Shown here: in pieces, positions 9,555 through 18,837 of the stretch | Layout of the letters: each line of letters starts with the position of its first letter | Position numbering within the stretch: the first letter of the stretch is position 1 | Assembly: GCF_000612845.1 (NCBI RefSeq) | Contig: NZ_CCAT010000083.1 | Span: 186,001-250,000 of the forward strand | Direction: 5' to 3' | DNA from: Clostridium ihumii AP5 | GTDB taxonomy: Bacteria > Bacillota > Clostridia > Clostridiales > Clostridiaceae | Length of the DNA stretch: 64,000 nucleotides | Notes under the pieces: generated by a model | The model's input: only the letters and a program-made list of their open reading frames with translations | Database searches by the model: none | What the model was told of the DNA's origin: nothing | Translations under genes and position numbers: made by a program

Positions 9555-9994
9555 TTAAAAGTCCTCCTATTAATAAAAAAAAGATGTATTGCTATTTTAA
9601 ATTGTATATAATTTAACTAAAAAAGTAAATATAAAATATCGAAAAAATTCAAAAATATTAAAAAATATGTAGAAGTAGAAGAAAAATTTAATGAAAACAA
9701 ATAATAATTTTACAGTTTAATACTTAATATATATATTAAGGTTAAATATCGAGTTGAATTTTAAATTAAATAAAACAATAAAGAAAAAATATTATATAAA
9801 TTATAAAGTTGTATGACTAATTTATAACGATAATAAACATATCAATAAGATTATTAATTGAAAAATTAAATTATTATAATTATATGGAGAAACCATATGT
9901 AATGTCATTGTATTATTTAAAGCAATATTGTATTATGAAGAAAGCTAAAAGATATATAATTAAGAATATACTATTAAGGTTCGAAAGGGAAATT
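9555..9994. other. Divergent intergenic region of the flavin cluster
   Basis: About 440 bases of A/T-rich DNA separate the minus-strand lipoprotein gene and the plus-strand NusG-II gene. An open frame runs from 9884 into the NusG-II gene, but it lacks a good ribosome site and its early residues do not fit the family. No confident promoter or operator was found. Confidence 0.4.
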
Positions 9995-10393
9995 ATGAAA
10001 ATACTAAAAAAATTTGATATAGTGATAATAATAGTATTACTGTTGTTGTCTTTTATTCCATATGGAGCAATTATGATATTCAATATTAATGGAAATAGCA
10101 ATGGTGTATATGCTAAAATAACTGTTAATGGAGAAGAATATAAGATTGTAAGATTAGATACACATAGTGGAGTTGAAGAATTTAATGTAAAAACCTCAAA
10201 AGGTTATAATACAATAAAATTAGAAGATGAAAAAATAGCAATAGTTGATGCTGATTGTAATGATAAAGTTTGTGAAAGAGTAGGGTACATATATAAAGTT
10301 GGGCAGACTGCGGTGTGTCTACCACATAAATTAATAATAGAGATTACCGGTGAGGTAAAAGAAACTGAAGAGGAAGACTTTATAGCTAGATAG
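9995..10393 (+). CDS. NusG domain II-containing membrane-anchored protein
   Basis: The protein (132 residues) has one N-terminal membrane helix (IVIIIVLLLLSFIPYG) followed by an extracytoplasmic NusG domain II fold. Two cysteines in DADCNDKVCERVG and a third in VCLPHKLIIEI are characteristic of this stand-alone family. The ATG at 9995 is chosen because GAAAGGGAA lies just before it and the membrane helix then sits at the N-terminus. It is followed ten bases later by the Gx transporter gene, so the two form an operon. Such pairs often occur with FMN-binding and ApbE proteins, which also lie next door here. Confidence 0.85.
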   Translation: MKILKKFDIVIIIVLLLLSFIPYGAIMIFNINGNSNGVYAKITVNGEEYKIVRLDTHSGVEEFNVKTSKGYNTIKLEDEKIAIVDADCNDKVCERVGYIYKVGQTAVCLPHKLIIEITGEVKETEEEDFIAR

Positions 10394-10403
10394 GAGAGAA
10401 AAA

Positions 10404-10922
10404 ATGAAAGATACTAAAAGATTAGTGTATATATCGCTCTTGATAGCAGAAGCTTTGGTTTTACATATAATTGAAGGAATGATTCCAGTACCATTTATTA
10501 CTCCTGGAGCAAGACTAGGTTTTGCAAATATAATAACAGTAATTTCCTTATATACATTAAGTTATAAAGATACTGCTGTGGTTTTATTTGTTAGAATTTT
10601 ATTATCAGTTATGTTTGGGGGAAGTATTTCAAGATTAATGTATAGCTTAGGTGGAGCTGTTTTTAGCTTTATATCAATGATAATTGCAATAAATTTATTT
10701 AAGGATAAAGTAAGTATTATAGGGGTAAGCGTTATAGGTGCAGTTTTTCATAATGTAGGGCAGTTGATAGTGGCATCATTAATAGTAGAAACTTTAGGTG
10801 TAATGCTATATTTGCCGGTAATGACAATAGCTGCAATAGGCACTGGAATATTTGTAGGATTAACTTCTAACTTTGCAGTAAATCATTTAAATAAAATAAA
10901 TAAGAAGCTTAAAATGTATTAA
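10404..10922 (+). CDS. Gx transporter family / heptaprenyl diphosphate synthase component I-like membrane protein
   Basis: This 172-residue polytopic membrane protein has about five hydrophobic segments and the family signature TPGARLGFANI near residue 35. The family was named after a heptaprenyl diphosphate synthase component, but its fold resembles small-molecule transporters and its role is unsettled. It follows the NusG-II gene by ten bases with an AGGAGAG site. Together with the divergent apbE and FMN-lipoprotein genes it makes a four-gene group like flavin-based electron-transfer loci. No prenyl synthase or NADH dehydrogenase partner is in the window. Confidence 0.8.
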   Translation: MKDTKRLVYISLLIAEALVLHIIEGMIPVPFITPGARLGFANIITVISLYTLSYKDTAVVLFVRILLSVMFGGSISRLMYSLGGAVFSFISMIIAINLFKDKVSIIGVSVIGAVFHNVGQLIVASLIVETLGVMLYLPVMTIAAIGTGIFVGLTSNFAVNHLNKINKKLKMY

Positions 10923-11044
10923 GTTTGAATGAAAGTAAAATAAAAAAGTATATGAAGATTTTATCGGAGGGAGACCTCCGTAATTTATCTTTAGTAAAAT
11001 TAAATTGTTAAATGGGAATTTTTGAATCAGGTGGGGATATGGGA

Positions 11045-12373
11045 ATGAAATTGAATACTAACATATTAGAATCTATATTAGAGTCTTTAGATGAATATAT
11101 AGTTATTATTGATAAAGATTTGAATATAGTTATGTTTACTGAGTTATTTAAAGATTTTTTTGGGGAAAAGAATATTTTGATAGGTCAGAAAATTGATAAT
11201 ATTATATATAATAATAATTTTAAAAAAGTTATGGCAAGTAAAGATAGAAAAGAACAGCTATTAGATGAAACAAAAGAAAAGAATGCTATATTTATACAAA
11301 GTCCAATTATTGAAAATAATATAGTTTTAGGAGCTGTAGGTAAAATTGTTTTTGAAGAAGATATAGGCAAAAGGGAAGATGAAATAGTAAATAATTCATT
11401 AGAGAATACAGCAAAATATAATTTTAACAATTTAATTGGTAAAAGTGATAAATTTATAACATGTATAAATTTGGCAAAAAAAGTTTCAAAAGGAGATTCA
11501 AATATATTGATAACAGGTGAAAGTGGAACTGGAAAAGAGCTAGTTGCACATTCAATACATAATGCAAGTAAACGTAAAAATAAACCATTTGTAAAGATAA
11601 ATTGTGCAGCAATACCATCAGAATTATTTGAGTCTGAAATGTTTGGTTATGAGGAAGGAGCGTTTACAGGAGCAAAACGTAAAGGAAAAAAAGGGTTATT
11701 TGAAATCGCAGATGGAGGTACAATGCTTTTAGATGAAATTGGAGATATGGATCTTAATATGCAAGTAAAACTATTAAGAGTTCTTCAAGAAAAAGAGGTT
11801 TCAAGGGTTGGTGGAGGTGAAGTAAAAAAGATAGATGTTAGAGTAATAGCAGCAACTAATAAATCACTTCTTAAACTTATTGATGAAGGCAAATTTAGAG
11901 AAGATCTATATTATAGATTGAATGTTATACATATAAATTTACCATCTTTAAAGGATAGAAAAGAAGATATAGAACCACTTTGTGATATGCTTATCAAAAA
12001 TATATGTGAAAAATATGGGGTATATTGCAAAGGGACATCTAAAGAAGCTATGAAATGCTTAGAAGAATATAATTGGCCAGGTAATGTTAGACAATTAGAA
12101 AATATTATAGAAAGAGCTATAAATTTGATTGATGAAGATGTTTTAATAAAAACTAAACATTTGCCTGAACAAATAATTGAATATAAAAATGTAAAAACTG
12201 TTTTTTTAGAGCAAGGAACACTAAAAGATTCAGTTGAAAAATTAGAAAAAACACTTATTATTCAAACACTTAAAGACGTTAGAGGGAATAAAAATAAAGC
12301 AGCTAATATATTGGGATTAAGTAGAGCTGGATTATATAAAAAAATTGAGAGGTATAGTATTAAGACAAATTAA
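11045..12373 (+). CDS. Sigma-54-dependent transcriptional activator with PAS domain
   Basis: This enhancer-binding protein would drive sigma-54 RNA polymerase. An N-terminal PAS-type sensor (about residues 5-110) is followed by the AAA+ domain: Walker A GESGTGKE, the sigma-54 contact loop GAFTGA, Walker B GTMLLDEIGD, and the arginine-finger segment FREDLYYRLNV. The C-terminus is a Fis-type helix-turn-helix (NKAANILGLSRAGLYKKIERY minus the last residue is the core). ATG at 11045 lies eight bases after GGTGGGG; 11039 and 11012 are alternative starts. It lies directly upstream of thlA, and the intervening region has a -24/-12 promoter plus palindromic sites, so thlA is its probable target. Confidence 0.93.
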   Translation: MKLNTNILESILESLDEYIVIIDKDLNIVMFTELFKDFFGEKNILIGQKIDNIIYNNNFKKVMASKDRKEQLLDETKEKNAIFIQSPIIENNIVLGAVGKIVFEEDIGKREDEIVNNSLENTAKYNFNNLIGKSDKFITCINLAKKVSKGDSNILITGESGTGKELVAHSIHNASKRKNKPFVKINCAAIPSELFESEMFGYEEGAFTGAKRKGKKGLFEIADGGTMLLDEIGDMDLNMQVKLLRVLQEKEVSRVGGGEVKKIDVRVIAATNKSLLKLIDEGKFREDLYYRLNVIHINLPSLKDRKEDIEPLCDMLIKNICEKYGVYCKGTSKEAMKCLEEYNWPGNVRQLENIIERAINLIDEDVLIKTKHLPEQIIEYKNVKTVFLEQGTLKDSVEKLEKTLIIQTLKDVRGNKNKAANILGLSRAGLYKKIERYSIKTN

Positions 12374-12434
12374 AATAATAAAGAAACGCAAAAAGATAAA
12401 GCGAAAAATAAATTAATAAGGTATAGTAATTCAA

Positions 12435-12476
12435 AATATGTAAACAAAGTATACATGTATATTTTGTTTACATATT
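12435..12476. promoter_or_regulatory. Upstream activator site 1: 42-bp inverted repeat
   Basis: Two 20-base arms (AATATGTAAACAAAGTATAC and its complement with one mismatch) face each other across AT. It lies about 165-205 bases before the sigma-54 promoter, a normal position for an enhancer-binding-protein site. The same 20-base word recurs at 12558. Confidence 0.85.
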
Positions 12477-12557
12477 CAGAATTTTGTTAATTAAAAGACA
12501 AAGTAATTGCTAAAACCTTAACAAAGTATAATGTTGAAAAAAATGTAATCATTTACT

Positions 12558-12577
12558 ATGTAAACAAAGTATACATA
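12558..12577 (+). promoter_or_regulatory. Upstream activator site 2 (direct copy of site 1 half)
   Basis: The word TATGTAAACAAAGTATACAT repeats site 1 exactly and is itself an imperfect dyad (TATGTA...TACAT). It lies about 65-80 bases before the -24 element. Confidence 0.8.
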
Positions 12578-12638
12578 AAAAATAGCCTTTAATATTTAGA
12601 TACAATATAAAATGGCTATATAGTGGGAATTAAGATAG

Positions 12639-12655
12639 TTGGCATGAGTATTGCT
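12639..12655 (+). promoter_or_regulatory. Sigma-54 (-24/-12) promoter of thlA
   Basis: TTGGCATGAGTATTGCT matches the -24/-12 consensus: GG and GC dinucleotides at the required 12-base spacing. It is about 125 bases before the thlA start and downstream of two activator-like sites. Confidence 0.88.
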
Positions 12656-12790
12656 TATTAATATTAATGTAATAGGGAAATGAAAATTATGACTATAATT
12701 ACGTGATTATTTTATTAAGGGGATTATAAAATTTATCATTTTGTAATTTAAAACATAATTTAAAATATTATTCATGGGGGTTTAAATATA

Positions 12791-13972
12791 ATGAGAGAAG
12801 TAGTAATAGTAAGTGCAGTTAGAACTGCGATAGGATCATTTGGAGGAAGTTTAGCAAAGCTTTCAGCTGTAGATATTGGTGTAATAGCTGCGAAAGAGGC
12901 TATAAAAAGAGCTGGAGTTAATCCAGAAATAATTGATGAAGCTATAATAGGAAATGTTTTAACAGCAGGAGCAGGACAAAATACATCACGTCAAATAGCA
13001 TTAAAAGCAGGTTTAAATCCATCATCAACAGCTATGACTGTAAGTAAAGTTTGTGGATCAGGACTTAGAGCTGTAAGTTTAGCAGCTCAAATAATAAAAT
13101 TAGGAGATGCTGATGTAATTTTAGCAGGTGGAACTGAAAGTATGAGTAATGCACCATATGTATTACCAAGCAATAGATGGGGCCAAAGAATGGGCGATGG
13201 AAAAGTTGTAGATACTATGATAAAGGATGGATTATGGGAAGCATTTAATGATTATCATATGGGAATGACTGCTGAAAATATAGCAGAAGAATACAATTTT
13301 ACAAGAGAAATGCAAGATCAGTTTTCATTGACTAGTCAATTAAGAGCTGAAAAAGCAATTAAAGAAGGAAGATTTAAAGATGAGATTGTTCCAGTGGAAA
13401 TACCACAAAGAAAAGGTGATCCAATAATATTTGATACAGATGAATTTCCAAAAGCTAATTCAACAATAGAAAAATTAGCTAAATTAAAACCAGCATTCAA
13501 AAAAGGTGGAACAGTAACAGCTGGAAATGCATCAGGAATAAATGATGGTGCGGCAATGCTTATCATAATGGCAAAAGAAAAAGCAGAAGAATTAGGTATA
13601 AAACCTTTAGCTACTATAAAATCTTATGCATCAGCAGGTGTAGATCCAAAAGTTATGGGTTGTGGACCAATACCAGCTACTAAGAAGGCATTAGAAAAAG
13701 TAAACTTAAAAGTTGAAGATTTAGATTTAATCGAAGCAAATGAAGCATTTGCAGCTCAATCATTGGCTGTTTTAAAAGATTTAAATTTAAATCCTGAGAT
13801 AGTAAATGTAAATGGTGGAGCTATTGCATTAGGACACCCAATAGGAGCATCTGGTGCTAGAATATTAGTTACTTTATTACACGAAATGGAAAAAAGAGAT
13901 GCTAAAACAGGTCTTGCAACTTTATGTATAGGTGGAGGACAAGGAACTGCATTAGTAGTAGAAAGAAACTAA
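12791..13972 (+). CDS. thlA: Acetyl-CoA C-acetyltransferase (thiolase)
   Basis: It condenses two acetyl-CoA to acetoacetyl-CoA, the first step of the butyrate/butanol pathway, in the cytoplasm. All thiolase landmarks are present: nucleophilic cysteine in [11 protein letters not shown] (about residue 88), NEAFA, the catalytic histidine in [10 protein letters not shown], and the second cysteine in CIGGGQG. Its 393 residues are standard. The start follows GGGGG. It is monocistronic, preceded by the sigma-54 promoter and followed by a terminator. The rest of the butyrate pathway (crt-bcd-etf-hbd) is not in this window. Confidence 0.97.
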   Translation: MREVVIVSAVRTAIGSFGGSLAKLSAVDIGVIAAKEAIKRAGVNPEIIDEAIIGNVLTAGAGQNTSRQIALKAGLNPSSTAMTVSKVCGSGLRAVSLAAQIIKLGDADVILAGGTESMSNAPYVLPSNRWGQRMGDGKVVDTMIKDGLWEAFNDYHMGMTAENIAEEYNFTREMQDQFSLTSQLRAEKAIKEGRFKDEIVPVEIPQRKGDPIIFDTDEFPKANSTIEKLAKLKPAFKKGGTVTAGNASGINDGAAMLIIMAKEKAEELGIKPLATIKSYASAGVDPKVMGCGPIPATKKALEKVNLKVEDLDLIEANEAFAAQSLAVLKDLNLNPEIVNVNGGAIALGHPIGASGARILVTLLHEMEKRDAKTGLATLCIGGGQGTALVVERN

Positions 13973-14000
13973 TAGTTAACAAAAATTTATAATGATATTT

Positions 14001-14043
14001 AAGGCATTATTAGAATTGAATTAGATTCTAGTAGTGCCTTTTG
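14001..14043 (+). terminator. Terminator of thlA
   Basis: Arms AAGGCATTA and TAGTGCCTT with an inner AGAAT/ATTCT pairing are followed by TTTT. Confidence 0.8.
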
Positions 14044-14267
14044 AAATTATATAAATTTTAATCATAATTTGTAAAAATACTTATATAAATATTAAAGTAT
14101 GATAATAAATTTAATAATATATTGAAGTTTAATTTATAAGTATAAATACATAAATTGTAATAACTAAATTACTGAAAAAACTAAATTTATATGGTATACT
14201 AAATAATGAATTTATAATGTTTTATCATACTTTAAGCTTTTAAAGAAAAGTGAAAGGAATTTGGTTT

Positions 14268-15812
14268 ATGGATAAAAACTTAGAAGGCTCAGATAAAAAG
14301 AAAAAAAGAAAAAGAAAATCTAAAAATAAAACAAGGTTGTCGAAAAATGTTAAAATTTCAATAGGTGTATCGGCAGCAGTTATAATAGTTGGGTTAATTG
14401 GCGGGGGTGTTTATGTAAAAACAAGTGTTGAAAAATATAAAGAAGCCATATATCCTGGTATGAAGATTCAAGGTATGGATTTATCAGGCAAAAATAGGGA
14501 AGATGCTATAAAAATAATAAATGAAAACTATACTAAAGCAATGAATGAAAAAAGAATTGTAATTAAAAGCAAAGATAAAGAGTATGATATAAAATATTCA
14601 GACTTAGGGTTAACATTTGATTATGAAAACACAGTTGATGAAGTTTTAAAAGAAGGAAAAGATAAGGACTTATTTGAAAAATTTAAAATGATAAAGTACC
14701 CAAAGGAAAAAGATCATGAAATTAAATTTACTTATAATGAAGCACCTGTAAATGAAAAAATTAAAAATGTAGCAAAAGAATTAAATAAAAATAAAGTAGA
14801 AGCAACTATATCTGGATATGGTGGAAACTTTAATATTACTGATGAACAAGTTGGATATAAAGTTGATGAGGAATCTTTAAAGAAAGACATATTAAAGCAT
14901 ATAGCTGAATCAAAAATAGATGAAAAAGAAGTAGTTGTTGAGGTTAAATTAATAGAGGATAAACCTAAAATAACAAAAGCTGAACTGAAAAAGGTAGATA
15001 CTTTAATGTCATCTTATAGTACAAGCTATGCAGGTGGAACCATAGATAGATCTACCAATATAGAAATATGTACTAATACAATTAATGGTAAAGTATTAAT
15101 GCCAGGGGAAAGTTTTAGCTTTAATAATATAGTTGGAGATACTACACCTGATAAAGGATATCTAGAAGGTGGAGTATATGTAGGAAATAAATTAGAAAAA
15201 GGTTATGGTGGAGGCATATGTCAAGTATCATCTACTTTACATAATGCTGTTATAAAAATGGGTATACTTCCAGATCAAAGATTGAATCATAATATGACAG
15301 TTGGATATGTGCCACTAGGATTAGATGCTACTATTGCATATCCATATATAGACTATGTATTTACTAATCCTACTAAGTTTCCATTATATATAGAAGGAGT
15401 TGCTGGTGGTGGAACAGTTCAATTTAATATATATGGAAATTCAGCAGCTAAATCTTCAAAAACATATGAATTTACAAGTGAAACATATGAGACAATAGCT
15501 GCAACAGCTCAATATGAGGATGACCCAACATTACCAGAAGGTAAAGAAGTTGTAGTACAGCAAGGTGTTGATGGATGTAAAGTTAAAGCATATAGACTTA
15601 CTTATGAAAATGGAGCTTTGATAAATCAAGAATTAATGAATAATGATACTTATGCAGCAATGCCAACTACTATAAAAAGGGGTACAGCTAAAGTTCAAAA
15701 ACCAGCAGAACCACCAAAAAAAGAAGAACCACCTAAGAAGGAAGAACCTCAAAAACCAGCAGAAACACCGAAACCAACTGAAACTAAGCCACAAACAGGC
15801 AGCGGACAATAA
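14268..15812 (+). CDS. VanW family protein with peptidoglycan-binding-like repeats
   Basis: This is a predicted cell-surface protein of 514 residues. A lysine-rich cytoplasmic start is followed by one membrane helix (about 30-50), then peptidoglycan-binding-like domains (about 60-240), and a VanW domain (about 245-380) with MPGESFSFNNIVGDTT and GGGICQVSSTLHNAV. A beta-rich segment resembling G5 follows, and the tail is a low-complexity run of Pro, Lys and Glu that may span the wall. VanW function is unknown; vancomycin resistance should not be inferred. ATG at 14268 follows GAAAGGAA; GTG at 14250 is an alternative. Confidence 0.85.
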   Translation: MDKNLEGSDKKKKRKRKSKNKTRLSKNVKISIGVSAAVIIVGLIGGGVYVKTSVEKYKEAIYPGMKIQGMDLSGKNREDAIKIINENYTKAMNEKRIVIKSKDKEYDIKYSDLGLTFDYENTVDEVLKEGKDKDLFEKFKMIKYPKEKDHEIKFTYNEAPVNEKIKNVAKELNKNKVEATISGYGGNFNITDEQVGYKVDEESLKKDILKHIAESKIDEKEVVVEVKLIEDKPKITKAELKKVDTLMSSYSTSYAGGTIDRSTNIEICTNTINGKVLMPGESFSFNNIVGDTTPDKGYLEGGVYVGNKLEKGYGGGICQVSSTLHNAVIKMGILPDQRLNHNMTVGYVPLGLDATIAYPYIDYVFTNPTKFPLYIEGVAGGGTVQFNIYGNSAAKSSKTYEFTSETYETIAATAQYEDDPTLPEGKEVVVQQGVDGCKVKAYRLTYENGALINQELMNNDTYAAMPTTIKRGTAKVQKPAEPPKKEEPPKKEEPQKPAETPKPTETKPQTGSGQ

Positions 15813-15817
15813 TATAA

Positions 15818-15848
15818 GAAGGAAACTAGAATTATACTAGTTTCCTTT
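15818..15848. terminator. Bidirectional terminator
   Basis: Arms AAGGAAACTAG and CTAGTTTCCTT followed by T runs sit between convergent genes; the right arm overlaps the end of the minus-strand gene. Confidence 0.85.
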
Positions 15849-16331
15849 TTTTATATTATCGATAACTATTATAAAAAATAGTATTATAATAAAGGATAGG
15901 AATAAATCTTTTACTATTTTAAAGATTGAGTTTAAAATATATAGAAATAAAGATAAATTTATTTTTATATTATATATATTGTTATTAATAAATATATATA
16001 TGCAACAAATAAAAGTTGAAACACAACCGAGGATAGAAAGAAATTTAGCAATTTTATATAAATAATAATTGTTAGCATTAGAAGATAAATAAAAATATTT
16101 TATTAATAGAAACAGAAATAAACCAATAAGAAAAGATTCGAATCCATTGAAAATTACTAAAATTGAACAAAATATATAAGTTAAAATTAGTATGGTGTTA
16201 TCATTTAAATGTAAAAGAATTTTACTAGATTTAAAAAAAATAAATTTATGATTAGGCAAAGAACGAATAAATAGATCAAATAACAACAAAAATACAATAA
16301 TAGAAATTATAAAAATTATTAAATTATTCAA
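15837..16331 (-). CDS. Hypothetical polytopic membrane protein
   Basis: I do not recognise this 164-residue protein. It has four or five hydrophobic segments (about 2-20, 48-80, 92-115, 120-160) separated by short charged loops, and very high Ile/Phe/Asn content. No catalytic motif is visible. It starts at TTG after GAGGTGAT, a convincing ribosome site, which supports a real gene. It is divergent from the HD-domain gene and stands alone. Confidence 0.6.
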   Translation of the reverse strand: MNNLIIFIISIIVFLLLFDLFIRSLPNHKFIFFKSSKILLHLNDNTILILTYIFCSILVIFNGFESFLIGLFLFLLIKYFYLSSNANNYYLYKIAKFLSILGCVSTFICCIYIFINNNIYNIKINLSLFLYILNSIFKIVKDLFLSFIIILFFIIVIDNIKKGN

Positions 16332-16438
16332 TATAAATCACCTCGAATAATTTATAAAGTTAAGCTAAAAAATAAGATATTATAAGCTTTTAATATATAT
16401 TACTAAGTTTTACATTAAAAGTTGCAAGGGAGATAATT

Positions 16439-17080
16439 ATGGATAAAAAACAACAGTTTAATGAATTTGATAAAGTTTTACTAAACGAAGATAAACCATC
16501 TATTTTTTTTGAAAAATTAATGAATAATGGAAAATTCCCTAGTGAGTATCCTTTTAATATGTTAAGTGATTTAAAAAATGTAAATCAAAGCAAAGAACAT
16601 CATCCTGAAGGAAATGTTTGGAATCATACAATGCTGGTAATAGATGAAGCTGCTAAAAGGAAAAACAATAGCAAAAACAAGAGGGTTCTTATGTGGGCAG
16701 CACTTTTACATGATGTAGGAAAAGCACATACAACTAAATTTAAAAAAGGAAGGTATACAGCATATAATCATGATAAAGTAGGGGCTGAGATGGCAGAAGA
16801 ATTTTTAAAAGAATTTACAAGTGATTATGAATTTATAAGTGAAGTAAAGAAAATGATATTTTATCATATGCATATAATGTTTATAGTGAAGGAACTTCCA
16901 TTTGGAGATATAAAATCAATGATAAAAGATATAGACTTAAATGAATTAGCACTTTTAGGATATAGCGATAGATTAGGTCGTGGAAACTTAAAGAAAGATA
17001 TAATTGAAAAGGAAGAAAAAAATGTTAAAATGTTCTTAGAGATTAGTAAGAATTATAAAAGGAAATACTTGTATAGTTGA
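16439..17080 (+). CDS. HD-domain phosphohydrolase
   Basis: This is a metal-dependent phosphohydrolase of the HD superfamily with 213 residues. Metal ligands are visible as H63 in VWNHTMLV, the H91-D92 doublet in LLHDVGKA, and H111 in YNHDKVG. The spacing and the HPEGNVWNHT motif resemble the HD module of bacterial tRNA nucleotidyltransferases, but there is no nucleotidyltransferase domain, so the substrate is unknown. An AGGGAGA site precedes the ATG. It is followed 16 bases later by birA on the same strand, so the two are probably co-transcribed. Confidence 0.85.
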   Translation: MDKKQQFNEFDKVLLNEDKPSIFFEKLMNNGKFPSEYPFNMLSDLKNVNQSKEHHPEGNVWNHTMLVIDEAAKRKNNSKNKRVLMWAALLHDVGKAHTTKFKKGRYTAYNHDKVGAEMAEEFLKEFTSDYEFISEVKKMIFYHMHIMFIVKELPFGDIKSMIKDIDLNELALLGYSDRLGRGNLKKDIIEKEEKNVKMFLEISKNYKRKYLYS

Positions 17081-17096
17081 AAAGAGGTTAATTGCA

Positions 17097-18083
17097 TTGA
17101 AGAATAAGATATTAGATAAATTGAAAGAAAATTCTACGGAATTTATATCTGGAGAAAATTTAAGTAAAGAGTTAGGTGTAACAAGAGCTGCAATATGGAA
17201 ACATATAAATGGATTAAAAGAAGAAGGATATGAAATAGAATCTGTATCTAAAAAAGGATATAGAATTATTTCTTCACCAGATAAATTAAATGAAAATGAA
17301 ATAAATGAAATTTTAGAAACAAATTACATAGGAAAAAAAATAATTCATTATGATACTATAGATTCTACCAATAAGGTTGCTAAAAATTTAGCATATAATG
17401 GAGCGGAAACAGGAACAGTTATAATATCAGAAGAACAAACACTAGGTAGAGGTCGTTTAGGGCGAAATTGGAGTTCGCCAAAGGGAAAAACAATTTCTAT
17501 GAGTATAATATTAAAGCCTAATATACCTACTGTTATAGCGCCGAAAGCAACAATTTTAGGTGCGGCGGCAGTTTATTGTGGACTAGAGGATATGGGTATA
17601 CATACACAAATAAAGTGGCCTAATGATATTATTTTAAATGGTAAAAAAGTATGTGGAATATTAACTGAAATGAGTGGAGAAATGGATAAACTTAATTATA
17701 TTGTCATGGGTATTGGAATAAATGTAAATAGTGAAGAAGAAGACTTTGATGATGAAATTAAGATTAAAGCAACATCTTTAAAAATAGAAGAAGGAAGAGA
17801 AGTTAATAGAAAACAAGTAGTAGCAAAAACATTATACTATTTAGAAAAATATTATGAAAAATTTAAAGTGAACGGTGATATACAAGATGCAGTAGAAATC
17901 TGTAAAAAGCACTCAATTATAATGAATAAAGAAGTTAGAATTATAAGTTGTGGTATAGAAAAATTAGGCAAAGTAATAGATATGGATAATGATGGCGAAT
18001 TATTAGTTGAATATGATAATGGTGAAAAAGAAAAAATTATTTCAGGGGAAGTTAGTATTAGAGGAATTAATGGTTATGTATAG
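17097..18083 (+). CDS. birA: Biotin-protein ligase / biotin operon repressor
   Basis: BirA activates biotin to biotinyl-AMP and attaches it to carboxylase carrier domains; the long form also represses biotin genes. The N-terminus has a winged helix-turn-helix (LSKELGVTRAAIWKHINGL), the catalytic domain has GRGRLGRNWSSPKG (biotinyl-AMP loop) and IKWPNDI, and the C-terminal SH3-like domain closes the protein. Its 328 residues match the bifunctional type. Translation probably starts at TTG 17097, preceded by AAGAGG; no ATG is suitable. It follows the HD gene. Confidence 0.95.
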   Translation: MKNKILDKLKENSTEFISGENLSKELGVTRAAIWKHINGLKEEGYEIESVSKKGYRIISSPDKLNENEINEILETNYIGKKIIHYDTIDSTNKVAKNLAYNGAETGTVIISEEQTLGRGRLGRNWSSPKGKTISMSIILKPNIPTVIAPKATILGAAAVYCGLEDMGIHTQIKWPNDIILNGKKVCGILTEMSGEMDKLNYIVMGIGINVNSEEEDFDDEIKIKATSLKIEEGREVNRKQVVAKTLYYLEKYYEKFKVNGDIQDAVEICKKHSIIMNKEVRIISCGIEKLGKVIDMDNDGELLVEYDNGEKEKIISGEVSIRGINGYV

Positions 18084-18107
18084 TAAAGATTTATTATGTT
18101 AAGAATT

Positions 18108-18142
18108 AAAGTCAACCTAAAATATTAATAGGTTGACTTTGA
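18108..18142. terminator. Bidirectional terminator after birA
   Basis: Perfect arms AAAGTCAACCTA and TAGGTTGACTTT lie between the convergent birA and phosphoesterase genes. Confidence 0.85.
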
Positions 18143-18160
18143 TTTTGGATGCAGTGATTT

Positions 18161-18667
18161 TTAAGAGAAAAAATCAAAGGATACATTTATAGTACTTTCA
18201 GATAATGTTAGACGAATATACGAAAAAAAACGCTCTTTTCTTTTACTTGTAGGTGACCCTGGATTTATAATTAATATATTATTTTTGGTAGTTAAAAAGG
18301 GTTTATGACTATGACCAAAAATTATTATATCTAAATCATCATTTTTAAAAACATCTAACACATTATCTAATGTATTTTTAAATATTCCATGTCCGTGATA
18401 AATTCCTATTTTGTAATTTTCAAGTGTGAAAATTTCCTTTTCATTAAGCAATCCTCTTGTTTTTTCTTTATCATTATTTCCAGAAACACCAATAACTTTG
18501 TAATTAGTTTTTAAATATGGTAAAAGTTCAGGATTGGTAAAATCACCAGCGTGAATTATAAAATCTATATCATTAAGTTTGTTTTCTAAAAATGGCTTTA
18601 TTTTATCAAAATTTTTTCTAATATGGGTGTCAGAAAGAATAGCAACTGTAATTATTTTAATCACCAC
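18161..18667 (-). CDS. YfcE/MJ0936-type metallophosphoesterase
   Basis: This is a two-metal phosphodiesterase of the calcineurin-like fold. Metal-binding motifs are in order: LSDTH (about 10-14), HAGDF, GNND, and the late GHSHKP preceded by YHGH. The 168-residue length fits the YfcE group, which cleaves phosphodiesters in vitro; the natural substrate is unknown. The start follows TAGGTGGTGA. It is single and convergent with birA. Confidence 0.9.
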   Translation of the reverse strand: MVIKIITVAILSDTHIRKNFDKIKPFLENKLNDIDFIIHAGDFTNPELLPYLKTNYKVIGVSGNNDKEKTRGLLNEKEIFTLENYKIGIYHGHGIFKNTLDNVLDVFKNDDLDIIIFGHSHKPFLTTKNNILIINPGSPTSKRKERFFSYIRLTLSESTINVSFDFFS

Positions 18668-18837
18668 CTAATAAAAGTATCTGTTAATTTATTGTATTTA
18701 AGTTAGTAACTATATGTGATAAAACTACATAGTATAAGTATAGAATTACATTTTTGTTATGAATTAATACTGATTTTTTTATTTTAATATGATATTATAA
18801 AAATATATACTAGTCCATAAAAGTGGAGGTAATAGAT

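Noticed and set aside
9884-9994. N-terminal extension of the NusG-II protein from an upstream ATG
   Set aside because: The extension lacks a ribosome site and moves the membrane helix inward; ATG at 9995 has both.
14268-15812. Vancomycin resistance gene based on the VanW name
   Set aside because: VanW-domain proteins are common in clostridia; no vanHAX-type ligase genes are nearby.
16130-16150. tRNA-like word GATTCGAATCC
   Set aside because: It lies inside the membrane protein gene and no cloverleaf or acceptor stem surrounds it.
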